From Agapetus fuscipes (taxonomy: Eukaryota > Arthropoda > Insecta > Trichoptera > Glossosomatidae), in the NCBI GenBank assembly GCA_951799405.1, contig OX637332.1:29364832-29428831 (forward strand): DNA of 64,000 nucleotides. Reading direction: 5' to 3'. The notes below the pieces were generated by a model, which worked only from the letters and a program-made list of their open reading frames with translations, ran no database searches and was not told where the DNA came from. Shown here piece by piece: positions 53,501 to 63,599 of the stretch. The number at the start of each line of letters is the position of its first letter. The first letter of the stretch is position 1. The translations under genes were made by a program, and so were the position numbers.

Positions 53501-56500
53501 ATGTATGAAAAAGGTGATGAATATTGAGGAAATGAAAGTGGTTTGTAAGGACAGAAAAAAGTGGAGGCGCATCTGCGGAGGTACCGGCCACCCCTAGTGG
53601 AACGGCGGCAGGATACAGTAACAGTAACTTTAAAAAAAAAAATTTAAAAGCCTCAGCTTTAACCGCCAGCATTACAGATCAACCGTGATTTCTTTTGGTC
53701 TTTGCATACTTCTTTCATTTCACCCAGAGTCATAATCTTTTTCATACAAGCTCTCCTTTTATTATGACTCTGGATATCCCGTTCATTCGCTATTTCGAAA
53801 ATTTGGTCCATCCATTCCTTTCTCGGTCTTCCTCTTTCACGACATCCATCAATTCTTGCAGCATATACTTTCTTCGTCAGTCTTTCCTCATTCATTCTCT
53901 CCATGTGTCCAAACCATCTAAGCATACTTCTTTTAATCTTTACTTTCACACTTTCTCTTACACCACATTCCTCTCTAACAAAATCATTCCTCACCCTATA
54001 ACTCCATCTTTTTCCAATCATACTTCTTAAGTAGTCCATTTCCAGTGTATGGACTTTACTAATCTCACTTTCACTCACCGTCCAGGCTTCACTTCCATAC
54101 ATCAGAGTGGGCACTAGTATACCACCGTGCACCGCCAGTTGAACATTTTTTGAAAGATTCTGGTTCTTGGCGATGCTAGCGGTAGCTCCCAGTGCCTTTC
54201 ATTATTCTTCTTTCAAATTCAGCGGTCATTCTTCCATCATAAATTAATCCAAGAAATAATGTTTATTTAAATTTACATTGATTGTCTTCTTTTCAAAATG
54301 GGGGGAAGGGGTAATATCGACTTACGCAAAAGTATTTTGGGGTAATGGTTAAGCAAGTTCCCCGACTGCTGGCTTACACTGATATTTTGCAGTAGTTGTA
54401 TTTCACTGATATTTTGGTTGTTTTAGACTGCCATTGTGTCGGACATGGACAGTCTGTGTGTGAACACGGCCCTTCTTCAGCTGGTGGGCGTGCCCGCGCC
54501 CACCGCCCCCCTGCGCCCCCCTTCCGTGCAGGCCCTACCAGAGGAGGACCAGAGGTATTATGATATGGCCGTCAAGTGCATCGAGGACCTGGCTCTCTAC
54601 CTCAAGTTCAACCACGGTAAGAAAGCATCAACATATATTTTTTTAAGAAATCCTGTGCGGGAGCACTTACATAAATCGCGTGAATTGAAAGAATGTATCA
54701 AAACCAAATCACTTATAGGTTGGTATTATTCCTTGACTTATAGGTTGGTATGAGGCTTACCACCCATACTGTAAAAATGGTTCACTTTGCCAATGTCACC
54801 CCTGTTTCAGGGAAGATCGACAAGAGTTGCAGGGCTTCTGTTCATTTGAGATTGGGTTTTTTATGTTGTAGGTTTTTATTTTATTTTTCGAAATAGCGAG
54901 TGAATGGGATATCCAGAGTCATAATAAAAGGAGGACTTGTATGAAAAAGGTTATGACTCTGGATGAAATGAAAGAAGTATGCAAGGACAGGAAGAAGTGG
55001 CGGCTAATCTGCAATGCTGATTTTTAATGTTGGTTTATTGGCTTGCTACATTTTTTGCATAAGACATTTTTTACTTTTTTTTGTATAGATTTATTTTTAA
55101 GGTTTTGTTGTTTTCTTATACTTAAATGTTATTTATTACTCGTATTCCTTGACTTATAGGTTGGTATGAGGCTGACCACCCATACTGTAAAAAATGGTTC
55201 ACTTTGCCAATGTCACCCCTGTTTCAGGGAATGTCGGCAAGAGTTGCAGGGCTTATGTTCATTTGAGGTTTGGATTTTATTTGTAAGTACACAATCTGCA
55301 TTTGTAAGCGCGAACTACACGTGTTTGTTTGTGGGCATACATCTGAGAGCTTTGAATGAAAATATCCTTGCAACTTAGATTATAGATTATATATTATTAT
55401 ATAGGTCCACATGCGGCATGTGTGAACGTGAAATTATGTGTGTCTGCTTGTGGGAATGCATTTAATATGAATCTCAAATGATACATATCTTTGCAACTTA
55501 GATTTAGATTTAGATTTTTAGACTTACTAGGAGGGCTGTCGTTACTTCCATACATTTTTCTATTTTGATCGGGATAACGTGATTGAGGAGAGTTAAGGGA
55601 AATGCTTTCAAATGAATTTCCAAGGATTACAATATCATCATTTGCGCTGCGATTCGGAATGGGGCTTGACCTCCTCAAAGAGTTGCCTCCACCTTTCTCT
55701 CTACATCACCTCATCATTAATTTTTCACATCCAAAGTTTGCAAGTCTCTCTCCACTCCATCGCCTCATTTCAGCTTTGGCCTACTGACATTTTCTGTCAT
55801 AGGTTTTTGTGGAGTAGATCCTTTTTATTGTTGACTAGCTGTACCGTGACACCCATTGTGGTGGCTTGTCTAGTCTAAGAATTTCATAAGGTGAAAAAGT
55901 TTAAGCATATTTCTGCTCTCATTTCTTTTATTGCTCAATTTTTTTTCTACAGAAGACTAAGTTGGCATGTAAAGAATTACTCATGTAAGTTTCATCAAAT
56001 CTGTTCAGTAGTTAAGGAGTCCATACAGAACAAACATACATATATCCATTTGATTTTATATATTAGAAGATGTATTGTTCATTCTTTCCACAATCAAACC
56101 AAACCAATAAAATGATTGTGATAATTTTATTTTTTGTTAGTCATTTTGTCACTTTCATCTGTCCTTGAGCTAAAGAGGATAATTTTGTACTTCTTAGTTG
56201 TCAGGCGCTTAGTAAATTAACCAAATTTTATTTATAACTCCAGGAAATCAATTAAAAATGTACACTTTTTTCCTTTTCTCTTTACACAGAAATTTGTTAT
56301 TTAAATCTAAAAAACAGTATTAGTTTTCTATTTTTAAAGTATTGGTAATTTTGATATTTTCTCTGAAAGTATTTTTTTAAGAATAATTGCTCATCTTACT
56401 TACTTAATTAAATTTAATTTGTTGAATTACATAGATCCATGTCTCTTTGGGAGATGCTTAGGAAAATAAATAAAATATAATTATTTAAATAAAATAATAT

Positions 56501-59500
56501 TAAAACTTGCCTAATTTAGAATCATTTGATTTTTCTCTTGTCTGTGGTAGGGGGAAAGAATAAGATTATAGAAATAACATTAAATTACAAAACGTTTAGT
56601 TTAGAAATGTTTGTGGTTCACTTTTGCTAATGCCACCCCAGTTTCAGGAGAAGGCGGTAGGATATTGCTAATATTATGTTGATGTGAGGTTTGATTTATT
56701 TTGTTAGTAGGTACACATGCAGCATATGTAAGCGCAAACTAATTGGGTGGTACTTTCGTGACTTTGATTACAGATAATAGATGGGTTTGATTTATTATAG
56801 TTATTTATGTCACTGCTTAGTAATGATAGTCTTTGTAACACGAGTGCTAGCTTGCGCCATGAGGCGCAGCCGAATGGCACAATAGAAAGCACGAGTGTTA
56901 CAAAGGCTAATTACGTGCAGTGGCATACAATACTTTTTCTACGACCATGAAAATATTGACAAAATAGTGAATAATAGTCATTATGATGTACTCGTCCATT
57001 TGAAGTAATTAAAACCTTACCTTTGTCAAAACGTGTGATTTATCATTCCTTTCGATTATCGAATCTAATCTAAGTTGTAAAGATAAATTATATTTAGGTT
57101 TCATATTGAATTCACACCCACAAGCCAGCACATATAAGGTCGCGTTTTACATCCTGCATATAATCTTAAACATTCAAACCCAAAACGCAAATAAACATAT
57201 GCTCTGCAGTTGTATTGGCACGTGAACCAAGTTTGTACAGCATAGGTGATCAACCTCATACCCACCTAGTAACCAAGTAACTTTTTGAGTTTGTTTATTT
57301 TTACGGTGAAAATTTTTGTATTGTTTTCCTTTCAAGCCTTTTATTTTCCTTCGAAAAAAAAAAAGCTTTATTTGGAGCATTCCGATAAATAAATTCGATA
57401 AATTTTAGCACTATTAACAATTTTTATTTGACTCTACACATAAAATATATTTATTTTCATCTGAACAGGGCTGGAAGTCTCATCACCACGGTAATTCCTA
57501 CCTACCGAATATCAGTAATATTGTATGAAGCCTAATCAGCTGATCGCTTGCGGCCATCTTGGATTGACAGGTCTTCATACCCCCATACAAGGTTGACATT
57601 TGAAATTAAAAAATTGTTCCAATTCTGACAATGCGCATGCGCACATTTTCATTTCAACACGGTTACCCGTTGCGTAATGTTACATTACGCAACGGGTGTA
57701 AAAATGTATGTCATTGTGATTGCGTTAGCCGTTTTGTAATTAGTAAATTACCAAATGGGAGTAGAAAAGTATTTAGTAGCAGCCTCAATGGGAATAAGTG
57801 CTTTGTAGGATTAGGTATGTAAGCTGTAAGAAAAACAAACTGAAAAAAAATAAAAATCAAGACCTGCTACTGCTTGAATCTTATGTGTATGAGTACAAAG
57901 GTTAATGACTTGATAACATATACTTGTATGTGTGTTTCCTTCACTGCTTATGTTTGTGCATAAACAAACATTGATAAAAGAAATTGTTAGTACTGTTGTG
58001 TTTGAATTCTTTGAAATGTTGTGGCTCCTGAGTCAGATGCCTGTGAACAAATAAAGTGTGATATTTGATTTCAACTCTGCACTCAACGGTGTGAAAAATA
58101 TTAGTAAAAAACAAATCAAGATTTGGAGATAAAATCTATGGTATTGTATTGTATATTTTTAACCAAGCTACCGGACTGTTTTTAAGGCAAAATATGCCAT
58201 TTTTTTCTTTACAACATTAACAACTTGTAACTTTGTCTTTTCGTATTATTTCAAAAAAATAAAAAATGGTGGTTGTAGCTAAGAAGTTTTTATTTCAGAT
58301 TGTAGGTTTATTTTTTTATGTATTTTTCAGCGAAGAGGTCTTGAAAAATTCTAAACTTAATTATTTTTTCAAAAATTTTCATAAAATAACATGTCTTTCG
58401 TGTAAAAAAATCTTTATTATTTACAATGTCTTCCTAAATATATTTATCCTACCTTATAACTATACTTATTATCTAAAAACTTAATCACTATGGTAGACCT
58501 CAAAGCACACGGGGAAGCATAGAAGCATAGGGGAACCATTTTTGGCGCCTACGAATGTCACTTTGACTGTTGAAACGGTTAAAACAAAATGTCACTTTAA
58601 GTTAAAAAAAAAGTTGGACATATTAGAAATATTAGAGATAAATAAACATAGAAATAAAAGTAATATGCTAAATATTCAACGTCCCGCCATTACGTCTCCT
58701 CTCCTAACAATATTAGCTCCGCCCCAAAACTCACCATCTCCCTCCCACATACCTACCTTGCTACCCCCTCCCTTACCACCAATAGATCCCACACCCATGT
58801 CTTAATTTTTAAGTTTGATTTTAGTAATTGTTGTTACCCGATGATGGAAGGTATTCCGAAAACGTTTGTAACATACTCAAAAACAATAAAAGTGGAATAA
58901 AACAAAGTTTTTAATTTCTTTTATTTTTTAATTTTTTATTGAAAAATAATCAATTTTAAAAAAAAAAATATATACAATGGTAGAAAACCTAACAAACAAA
59001 AAATGTGTGGTTACTTGCTTGTTAATAGCGTTTCAAAAAAGCTTCACCAATAATCCAGAAGATGTCTATAGATACATTAAAATGATGTTTTATTAAAGAA
59101 GGCGCCAACCCGATTCTCACGCGGGGTTGGTATTTTGGATATGTATTTTTACCCCGCGCTAGAGACGGGGTCGGTACGGAAAGGGTTAAGCAACACAATG
59201 GAAAACAACTGAGCTAGTATAATATTGCATTTTGATAGATAGGAATCATATTGCCATCTTAAAGGTAAAACTGAATAAGTTTTGATTCAATTGTGGATTA
59301 AACATTTTATTGGATTAACTTATCATAGTGAAGGAATTTTTTATACTGGAGTGCTCATGAAATTTTTTTACACTACAGGATTTTCACAATTCTGTAGTGT
59401 TTTATCTCTGGGAAAATAGGAAAAAACTTGCATTTATCTGTGAAACCCGGCTAGCTTAATATGTTACTTATTCAGTTTTTCCTTCAAAAGAGGTGAAACT

Positions 59501-62500
59501 GAATAAGTGACATATTAATTTGGCAAGTGATACTTATTTATTTTTTAACGTAAGGAGCTTACTTATACTTAACTAAGGGCCTGTTGCACCAACCTCCAAT
59601 CAATATTTAATTCAATTGAAACATCAAATTTGATTGCTTAGTTCTGGTAAGGACCTCGGTTAAATATTTCTCGAAAGTTGGTAAAAATGTGATGGAATTT
59701 GAACAGGAAATATGATTCACATCAGCTGACTTACGTATATGCAATCAAATGTTTGATTTGAAAGGGAGAAATCACACTTAATTTTGATTTTTGTCTGATT
59801 GGAGTTTGGTGCAACAGGCCCTTAGAGTGACTAAATCACAAAACGGCGCTCTAAAGAAATTAACAATAGGGTAATTTCACATTTTTTTTAATCACACCTT
59901 TTTAAAAATACATCTGCATTTGAAAAATAAAATATCTGACGTAGTTTTTAAATTAAAGCTCTTTAAAATTCACACATTTTTGATTCCCGGTAAAACAAGA
60001 CATTTTTTATTTAGGCGGATGTGACGTCACTGAATCTTCCAATAGTATGTATTTCATAGAACTGCACCGAGGCCCCTAGGTAGCCTGGCAGATCCATCGA
60101 CGTCACGGCTTGGCTACCTGACCAAGCTGTGTTTTGGCGGGAGTCAAATTCTCAGCATTTTATTTAAAAAAATGATCAATGAAATCTTTATTTTTACTAC
60201 TTAAAATATATGGTTGTGATTCTTGAAATGTACTCTACACTGCAATTATCCTATTCGTCATCAATGTGGAGCGCTTTCTATGATTTTTGAAAATTAACCG
60301 TACACTTATATCACTTGTAGAAATTTAAAGGTGTTGATGAATATTTTGTATTGCAGGAGTGGTGGGCACCAGTAAACTGTCAAAGCCGATGCAGAGGAAG
60401 CTCGTGACCTTGGTGCAGTGTGCCCTCTCTGAGGAGGAAGGCCGCGGCAGAGCATACAGGGCCGCCAGATCTCTGGGAGAGAGGACCGTCACTGAACTCA
60501 TTCTCCAGCACCAGGTAATTTATGATATACCATCACCCAATAATAACATATGCCGTGATAATAATAATAATAATGATAATAATGTGATGTTTTATTACAT
60601 TGCATTCTTCCTTTCAAAATCAATAATTTTCCAATCAACACAACTTAAAATGTGTTGGTAGCAGTGGCGAAGCGTGCCATACAAGCTGGTTCCTATCGGC
60701 TTCCCTTTTAAAATGATGTAACAAAGTAGTTAAAAATTTAGGCACAAAGTAAAAAAATACATTTAAAACCAAAGAGACAATACATATTTTTTCCCCATTG
60801 AAACCATGCAATCTACTTTATTATCATTTCTGCCTCATTTTAAACGGGAAACCGATGGGAATCGGCTTGTATGGCACCCTTCGCCACTGGTGGGTAGAGA
60901 TAATGTTTAGCAATGCCAACTTCGCAGAGAAATTTTGTAGCTTCTCTTATGTGTCTCTGCTTAGCCTGAAGTCACACTGAGAGCATCTTTGTTCTCTCTC
61001 TTACTAAGGACGTTGTGTTGAGGTTGGTTGCAATAGATCTATTTGCGTAAAAATAGTTTGACAGTCAGCTTATATTATGCGTCAATGGTCATGGCAATCA
61101 GAATAAACACATCAAGAGCTTGGTCATTGCTATAAAAAGTGCCAATTCTCAAACACTACTCAGTTACTGTAAGACTGGATGGGCCTTTGGTGGCCGGTTT
61201 TTGGTAAAGGCATAGTAATCTAGCTAAGAGCACATTTTTAAAATTTAACAATAATTTTTGGGCTCTGCCGGGAATCGAACCCACATTCTTCCAATAATGT
61301 GTCCTTAACGTTAATCACTTGACCACAGGCTGGTGATGATATTTATTGCGTAAATCACATTCCTTGACTTATAGGTTGGTATGAGGCTGACCACCCATAC
61401 TGTAAAAAAATGGTTCAGTTTGCCAATGTCACGTTCATGTGTCAGGGAAGGTCAGCAAAAGTTGTAGGGCTTATGTTCATTTAAGGTTTGGATTTTATTT
61501 GTAAGTATACATTCAGCATGTGTAAGCGCAAACTACACATGTTTGTTTGTGGGCATGCATTTGAGAGCTTTAAATGAATATATCCTTGCAACTTAGATTA
61601 TTATAGATTATTATAGACATCTCAAACATCTTTTCAAATCTTGTTGTCTACATAGTTTCAATTCTAGCTAGAATAGGGTAGTTGCAGTGGTAGGGAAAAC
61701 GGTTGAAAATAATATGGTTCTGTAGAGTACATTTCAAGGATCACAACCATATATTTTTTGAGTAGTAAAAATAAAAATATCATTGATAATTTTCAAAAAT
61801 AAAATGTGGAGAATTTTAGACGCGCCAAAACGCAGCGCGTTCGACTTCGCGAATCTTGACGTCAAAATGATGTCAAGATTCGCCACTGGGCCCGCCGATA
61901 CCTACACTCCGAAAATGCATCGCCGTCATATCTGCCTAAATAAACAAAATGACCTTTTTTCCGGAAATCGAGAATACGCTAATTTTAAAGAGCTTTAGTT
62001 TAAAAACTAATCAAGATATATTTTTTTTAAAAACGTAGATGCATTTTTAAAAATGTATTCTACCATTTTATACAATGAAAAAAATATGTGATACTTCCCT
62101 ATTGTTTTAGACAGTTCCTGTTTCAGTTGTTTGTGATATATTGTTTTTCTTGCCACCGCATCTTACCAAATCTGTGTGGGTTATTAAAGGATGTTGTGTT
62201 GTTTAGAATTCCCAGCAGTTGAGCGCCAACCTGTGGGCAGCTGTTCGAGCCCGCGGATGCCAGTTCCTGGGGCCCGCCATGCAGGAAGAAGTCCTCAAGC
62301 TAGTGCTGCTGGCTCTGGAAGACGGCTCAGCGCTCTCCAGAAAGGTAGAATGCCATCCTACATATTTTTGGAGTCAGATTGCTGTGGTCTCTCAATTGTG
62401 CACAACGCAGAGACTCACCCTTGTATGCAGCAAATATCTTGTTATTGCCCTTCTTCAATGAAGATTGATACTTTGTCATGGCAATTCACACTTTCTTAAC

Positions 62501-63582
62501 TACCACATGAAAGAGCCAAACCACTGCCTTAGGTTCTTCAACCAAGATGTTCTTGATACTGGAGAGATGTTTCCCGGGATCTGTTGCTGTGGTCTGTGTA
62601 CTGTATACGATGAGCTTCTTCAGTGGGAAAGTGAAAAGATTCACGCTGAAGAAATCCATTGTAGACATGGGCGAAACGTCCGGAAGCTCCAACTACCATA
62701 GACCACGGCAACAGATCCCGGAAAACGTCTCTCCAGCATCATCAGCTGGTCTTGTAAGCCTAAAACTCTAATTCAAGATGTTCTTGTTCGGCTTGGAGCC
62801 CGTCATTTACTACCTTTGCTTAAAGGAACCTACTTGTTTATTTATTATGTTTTTGTTAATCGGTTTGTTTTAACCCCTCGAGCACCGGAACGCGGATCCG
62901 CGCTCATGGTACTATACGCGATTTTTTTCATTTTTCTTTAGTTTTTACGCAGCAATAAGAACGAAAATCGCATGAAGTACTGCTTTTGGGTAGAACCATC
63001 CACCAATAAAGTCAAAGCATTCATTTTTGTTTGTAGGTATTTAAAATATAATGTTAAAGTTGACCTTGAAAACGGACTCATGAAAAAGCCGAATTCCACA
63101 ATTTGTTGACATAAGAACACTACACGCTCAAAAAAATCTTTGTGTAAATAAAAAGGGTCATTAACTGTCTATTTTTTGCGATGTACTGGGATTTCGTGCC
63201 TACGCATACTAATGAGGTATATCTATTTTTAGAATCTCAATCTTTTTTCTGTAATCTAAATTATGGTGGAGTATAATAATTATTTCACAAAAGTTTTTTT
63301 TTTTTGTTAGGCACGAAAAAAACTTTATTTCATTGTTTTTTGATATAAAAAAACCCACAGGAGATATGTTTTGTATCGTTGGAGATATTTAATATAAAAC
63401 ACCACGAGTTGGGTGTCTGAATTAGGCAGAAAATCGCTGGCGCTCCAGGGGTTAAGTAATATTGTGTTTTGTAGGTTCTGGTGATGTTTGTGGTGCAGAG
63501 ACTCGAGCCACATTTCCCTCAAGCTTCCAAAACAAGCATCGGACATGTTGTGCAACTCCTGTATAGAGCTTCCTGCTTCAAG
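47603..63582 (+). CDS. roq: Roquin (RC3H family RNA-binding E3 ligase), first five coding exons
   Basis: Join: 47603-47764, 54427-54616, 60357-60514, 62207-62344, 63475-63582, continuing beyond the window after GTAACC. The phases agree throughout and give 252 residues. The N-terminal RING has ligands C14, C17, C33, H35, C38, C41, C50 and D53; Asp at the last place (CPFD) is the Roquin form. A linker follows, and then the HEPN/ROQ region begins ([77 protein letters not shown]). In animals Roquin binds stem-loops in mRNA 3' UTRs and recruits deadenylase complexes; it sits in the cytoplasm and P-bodies. The ROQ domain, CCCH finger and tail lie past the right edge. Confidence 0.95.
47922..48150. 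mobile_element. hAT-like MITE, target duplication CTACATAT
   Basis: Ends CAGTGGCGAAGGGTGCCATA and complement of TATGGTACCCTTCGCCACTG. Perfect 8-base duplication at 47914-47921 and 48151-48158. 229 bases. Same family as 60662-60889. Confidence 0.9.
48160..48466. other. No gene seen
   Basis: Roquin intron 1, AT-rich. Confidence 0.4.
48468..48964 (-). repeat. Heterodimeric SINE (C then B), copy 2
   Basis: Same C-head, C-body, B-head, B-body order and junction (GAGCTATCGACC then TTTTTACGAGCTTG on the plus strand) as at 40032-40532, at high identity. Confidence 0.9.
48965..49627. other. No gene seen
   Basis: Roquin intron 1, AT-rich, nothing recognised. Confidence 0.4.
49926..50418 (-). repeat. 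Heterodimeric SINE (C then B), copy 3
   Basis: Same composite as at 40032 and 48468, nested inside the hAT element. The head at the right end reads GTAGCTCAGTTGTAACAC on the minus strand. Confidence 0.9.
50465..50500 (+). repeat. Poly-T run
   Basis: About 34 T residues preceded by an A run, probably the tail of a retroposon on the minus strand or slippage. Length may vary between assemblies. Confidence 0.8.
50566..50826 (+). repeat. Family A repeat nested in hAT, longest tail
   Basis: TTCCTTGACTTATAGGTTG to CTTAGATTAGATTAGATTAG. The tail has four to five ATTAG units, which suggests a microsatellite-like 3' end. Confidence 0.9.
51105..51300 (-). repeat. Repeat D copy
   Basis: AAATAGATTTGTGAAGAGG, GGCCAGAAACAGG and the tRNA-like GGGGATCGAACC near 51298 match 25330-25465 inverted. 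It sits inside family A. Confidence 0.6.
51735..51987 (-). pseudogene. Penelope-like element fragment, N-terminal region
   Basis: The minus strand reads [20 protein letters not shown], then [20 protein letters not shown] charged helix followed by L.FL.RC.(D/E)..I.P.F is usual at the N-terminus of Penelope-type RTs; the match is partial. The segment continues in GGAAAACGTCTCTCCAGCAT and GTAAGCCTAAAACTCT, shared with 62556-62773. Interrupted by a hAT insertion at 51988. Confidence 0.45.
52335..52588 (-). repeat. Family A repeat nested in hAT
   Basis: AAATCTAAATCTAAGCTGC to TATCAGTCAAGGAATA. Close to the copy at 24997-25247. Confidence 0.9.
52665..53625 (+). mobile_element. LINE family W 3' part, open frame
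   Basis: The plus-strand frame 52671-53597 begins inside RT at [17 protein letters not shown], then [54 protein letters not shown] and [18 protein letters not shown], ending GGTGHP. Tail (ACAGTA)n. Unbroken, 5'-truncated just before the GCV-less SPWLF motif. Confidence 0.87.
53655..54265 (-). mobile_element. LINE family W 3' part, diverged
   Basis: The minus strand reads [20 protein letters not shown], then [20 protein letters not shown] and [20 protein letters not shown]. Continues upstream with frame changes. Tail-to-tail with the preceding copy. Confidence 0.82.
54427..54616 (+). CDS. roq: Roquin exon 2
   Basis: Acceptor GTTTTAG, donor GTAAGA at 54617. Encodes [20 protein letters not shown], then [20 protein letters not shown] and [22 protein letters not shown]-rich relative to the introns. 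Phase 0 in, phase 1 out. Confidence 0.94.
54729..54873 (+). repeat. Family A repeat, 5' half
   Basis: ATTCCTTGACTTATAGG to GGGTTTTTTATGTTGTAGG. It is cut off by a LINE fragment. Confidence 0.85.
54884..55030 (+). mobile_element. LINE family W C-terminal fragment
   Basis: [20 protein letters not shown], then [20 protein letters not shown]. Very close to 22487-22632 and to the complement of 53690-53820. Confidence 0.78.
55142..55385 (+). repeat. Family A repeat, full length
   Basis: ATTCCTTGACTTATAGG to CTTGCAACTTAGATTATAG. Same subfamily as 12688 (GTACACAATCTGCATTTG). Confidence 0.9.
55403..55515 (+). repeat. Family A repeat, 3' half
   Basis: TAGGTCCACATGCGGCATGT to CTTAGATTTAGATTTAG. Follows the previous copy head to tail after 18 bases. 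Confidence 0.85.
55516..56610. other. No gene seen
   Basis: Roquin intron 2. The part 55800-56110 ends with GTTAAGGAGTCCATACAGAA, suggestive of an old retroposon, but nothing is certain. Confidence 0.35.
56612..56745 (+). repeat. Family A repeat, diverged
   Basis: GTGGTTCACTTTTGCTAATG, CACCCCAGTTTCAGG and GTACACATGCAGCATATG remain. Confidence 0.6.
57058..57275 (-). repeat. Family A repeat, diverged
   Basis: AATCTAATCTAAGTTGTAAA to CATACCCACCTAGTAACC. Several internal deletions. Confidence 0.7.
57475..57600. mobile_element. MITE family K central part
   Basis: AGTCTCATCACCACGGTAAT and GGCCATCTTGGATTGACAGG match the interior of the copies at 24302 and 39289. The inverted ends are lost. Confidence 0.6.
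57666..57698. repeat. Perfect 16-bp palindrome
   Basis: ACCCGTTGCGTAATGT, one base T, then ACATTACGCAACGGGT. Could extrude as a cruciform or be the core of a short element. A smaller palindrome TGCGCATGCGCA lies about 35 bases upstream. Confidence 0.85.
57700..58540. other. No gene seen
   Basis: AT-rich Roquin intron sequence. Confidence 0.4.
58560..58910 (+). pseudogene. Possible Penelope-like or other retroelement 3' end
   Basis: The frame reads [19 protein letters not shown], then a Pro/Thr-rich tail ending PIDPTPMS and stop, followed by ACCCGATGATGG and CCGAAAACGTTTGTAAC. The phrase LDILE.LEI.KH recalls the GIY-YIG end of retroelements, but the evidence is thin. Confidence 0.35.
58911..59572. 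other. Non-coding; a TTAA-bordered GC-rich patch at 59100-59195
   Basis: CGCGGGGTTGG and TACCCCGCGC near 59122-59160, with GGGTTAAG at 59184, look like part of a piggyBac-type MITE, but a matching left end was not found. Otherwise AT-rich. Confidence 0.35.
59573..59825. mobile_element. MITE with GGGCCTGTTGCACCA ends
   Basis: CTAAGGGCCTGTTGCACCAA at the left and its near-exact complement at the right; about 30-base inverted repeats with one mismatch. Non-coding. Confidence 0.85.
59865..60255 (-). mobile_element. MITE family G, inverted copy
   Basis: AATAGGGTAATTTCACAT at the left and TGCAATTATCCTATT at the right; the complement of the copy at 21384-21827 with internal gaps. About 100 bases upstream of Roquin exon 3. 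Confidence 0.8.
60357..60514 (+). CDS. roq: Roquin exon 3
   Basis: Acceptor TATTGCAG, donor GTAATT at 60515. Encodes [19 protein letters not shown], then [20 protein letters not shown] and [14 protein letters not shown]. This is the HEPN region next to ROQ, strongly conserved. Confidence 0.96.
60662..60889. mobile_element. hAT-like MITE, inverted relative to 47922
   Basis: CAGTGGCGAAGCGTGCCATA to CACCCTTCGCCACTG. Target duplication GTTGGTAG/GTGGGTAG at 60654-60661 and 60890-60897 (one mismatch). 228 bases. Confidence 0.88.
61110..61333 (-). repeat. SINE C, diverged
   Basis: GAGCTTGGTCATTGCTATAA to GACCACAGGCTGG. The B box survives as GGGTTCGATTCCC; the A box is degraded. Confidence 0.75.
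61361..61613 (+). repeat. Family A repeat, full length
   Basis: ATTCCTTGACTTATAGG to CTTAGATTATTATAG. Confidence 0.9.
61672..62103 (+). mobile_element. MITE family G
   Basis: AATAGGGTAGTTGCAGTGG to ATACTTCCCTATT. An internal TGACGTCAAAATGATGTCAA block corresponds to the other copies. It ends about 100 bases before Roquin exon 4. Confidence 0.8.
62207..62344 (+). CDS. roq: Roquin exon 4
   Basis: Acceptor TTGTTTAG, donor GTAGAA at 62345. 46 codons: [20 protein letters not shown], then [20 protein letters not shown] and SALSRK. Phase 0 both sides. Confidence 0.96.
62556..62773 (+). mobile_element. Penelope-like terminal fragment with 13-bp target duplication
   Basis: CAAGATGTTCTTG at 62543-62555 is repeated exactly at 62774-62786. 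The 218-base insert is a palindrome-like unit: CTGGAGAGATGTTTCCCGGG at the left against the complement of CCGGAAAACGTCTCTCCAG at the right. It contains GGGCGAAACGTCCGG (62669-62683), like the 3' half of a minimal hammerhead. The right end GTAAGCCTAAAACTCT is shared with 51735-51750. Confidence 0.75.
62874..63451. mobile_element. piggyBac-like MITE flanked by TTAA
   Basis: TTAA at 62870-62873 and 63452-63455. Ends CCCCTCGAGCACCGG and complement CCCCTGGAGCGCCAG form 15-base imperfect inverted repeats. No transposase. It ends 23 bases before Roquin exon 5. Confidence 0.78.
63475..63582 (+). CDS. roq: Roquin exon 5
   Basis: Acceptor GTTTTGTAG, donor GTAACC at 63583. 36 codons: [20 protein letters not shown], then [16 protein letters not shown]. 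The gene continues past the window. Confidence 0.96.
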
Positions 63583-63599
63583 GTAACCTATAATCTGTA

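Larger units (their letters stand above)
51988..54371 (+). mobile_element. Second hAT element, with nested insertions
   Basis: Ends CAGCGGTCGGGAACC and complement of GTTCCCCGACTGCTG. Target duplication GCTTACAC at 51980-51987 and 54372-54379 (perfect 8 bases). 2384 bases, of which most is a family A copy and two LINE fragments placed tail to tail. Ends only 55 bases before Roquin exon 2. Confidence 0.92.

Noticed and set aside
62660..62690. A complete hammerhead at GGGCGAAACGTCCGG
   Set aside because: The 3' half fits, but no CTGATGA core with a pairing stem II lies at the right distance upstream, so it is recorded only as a partial motif.
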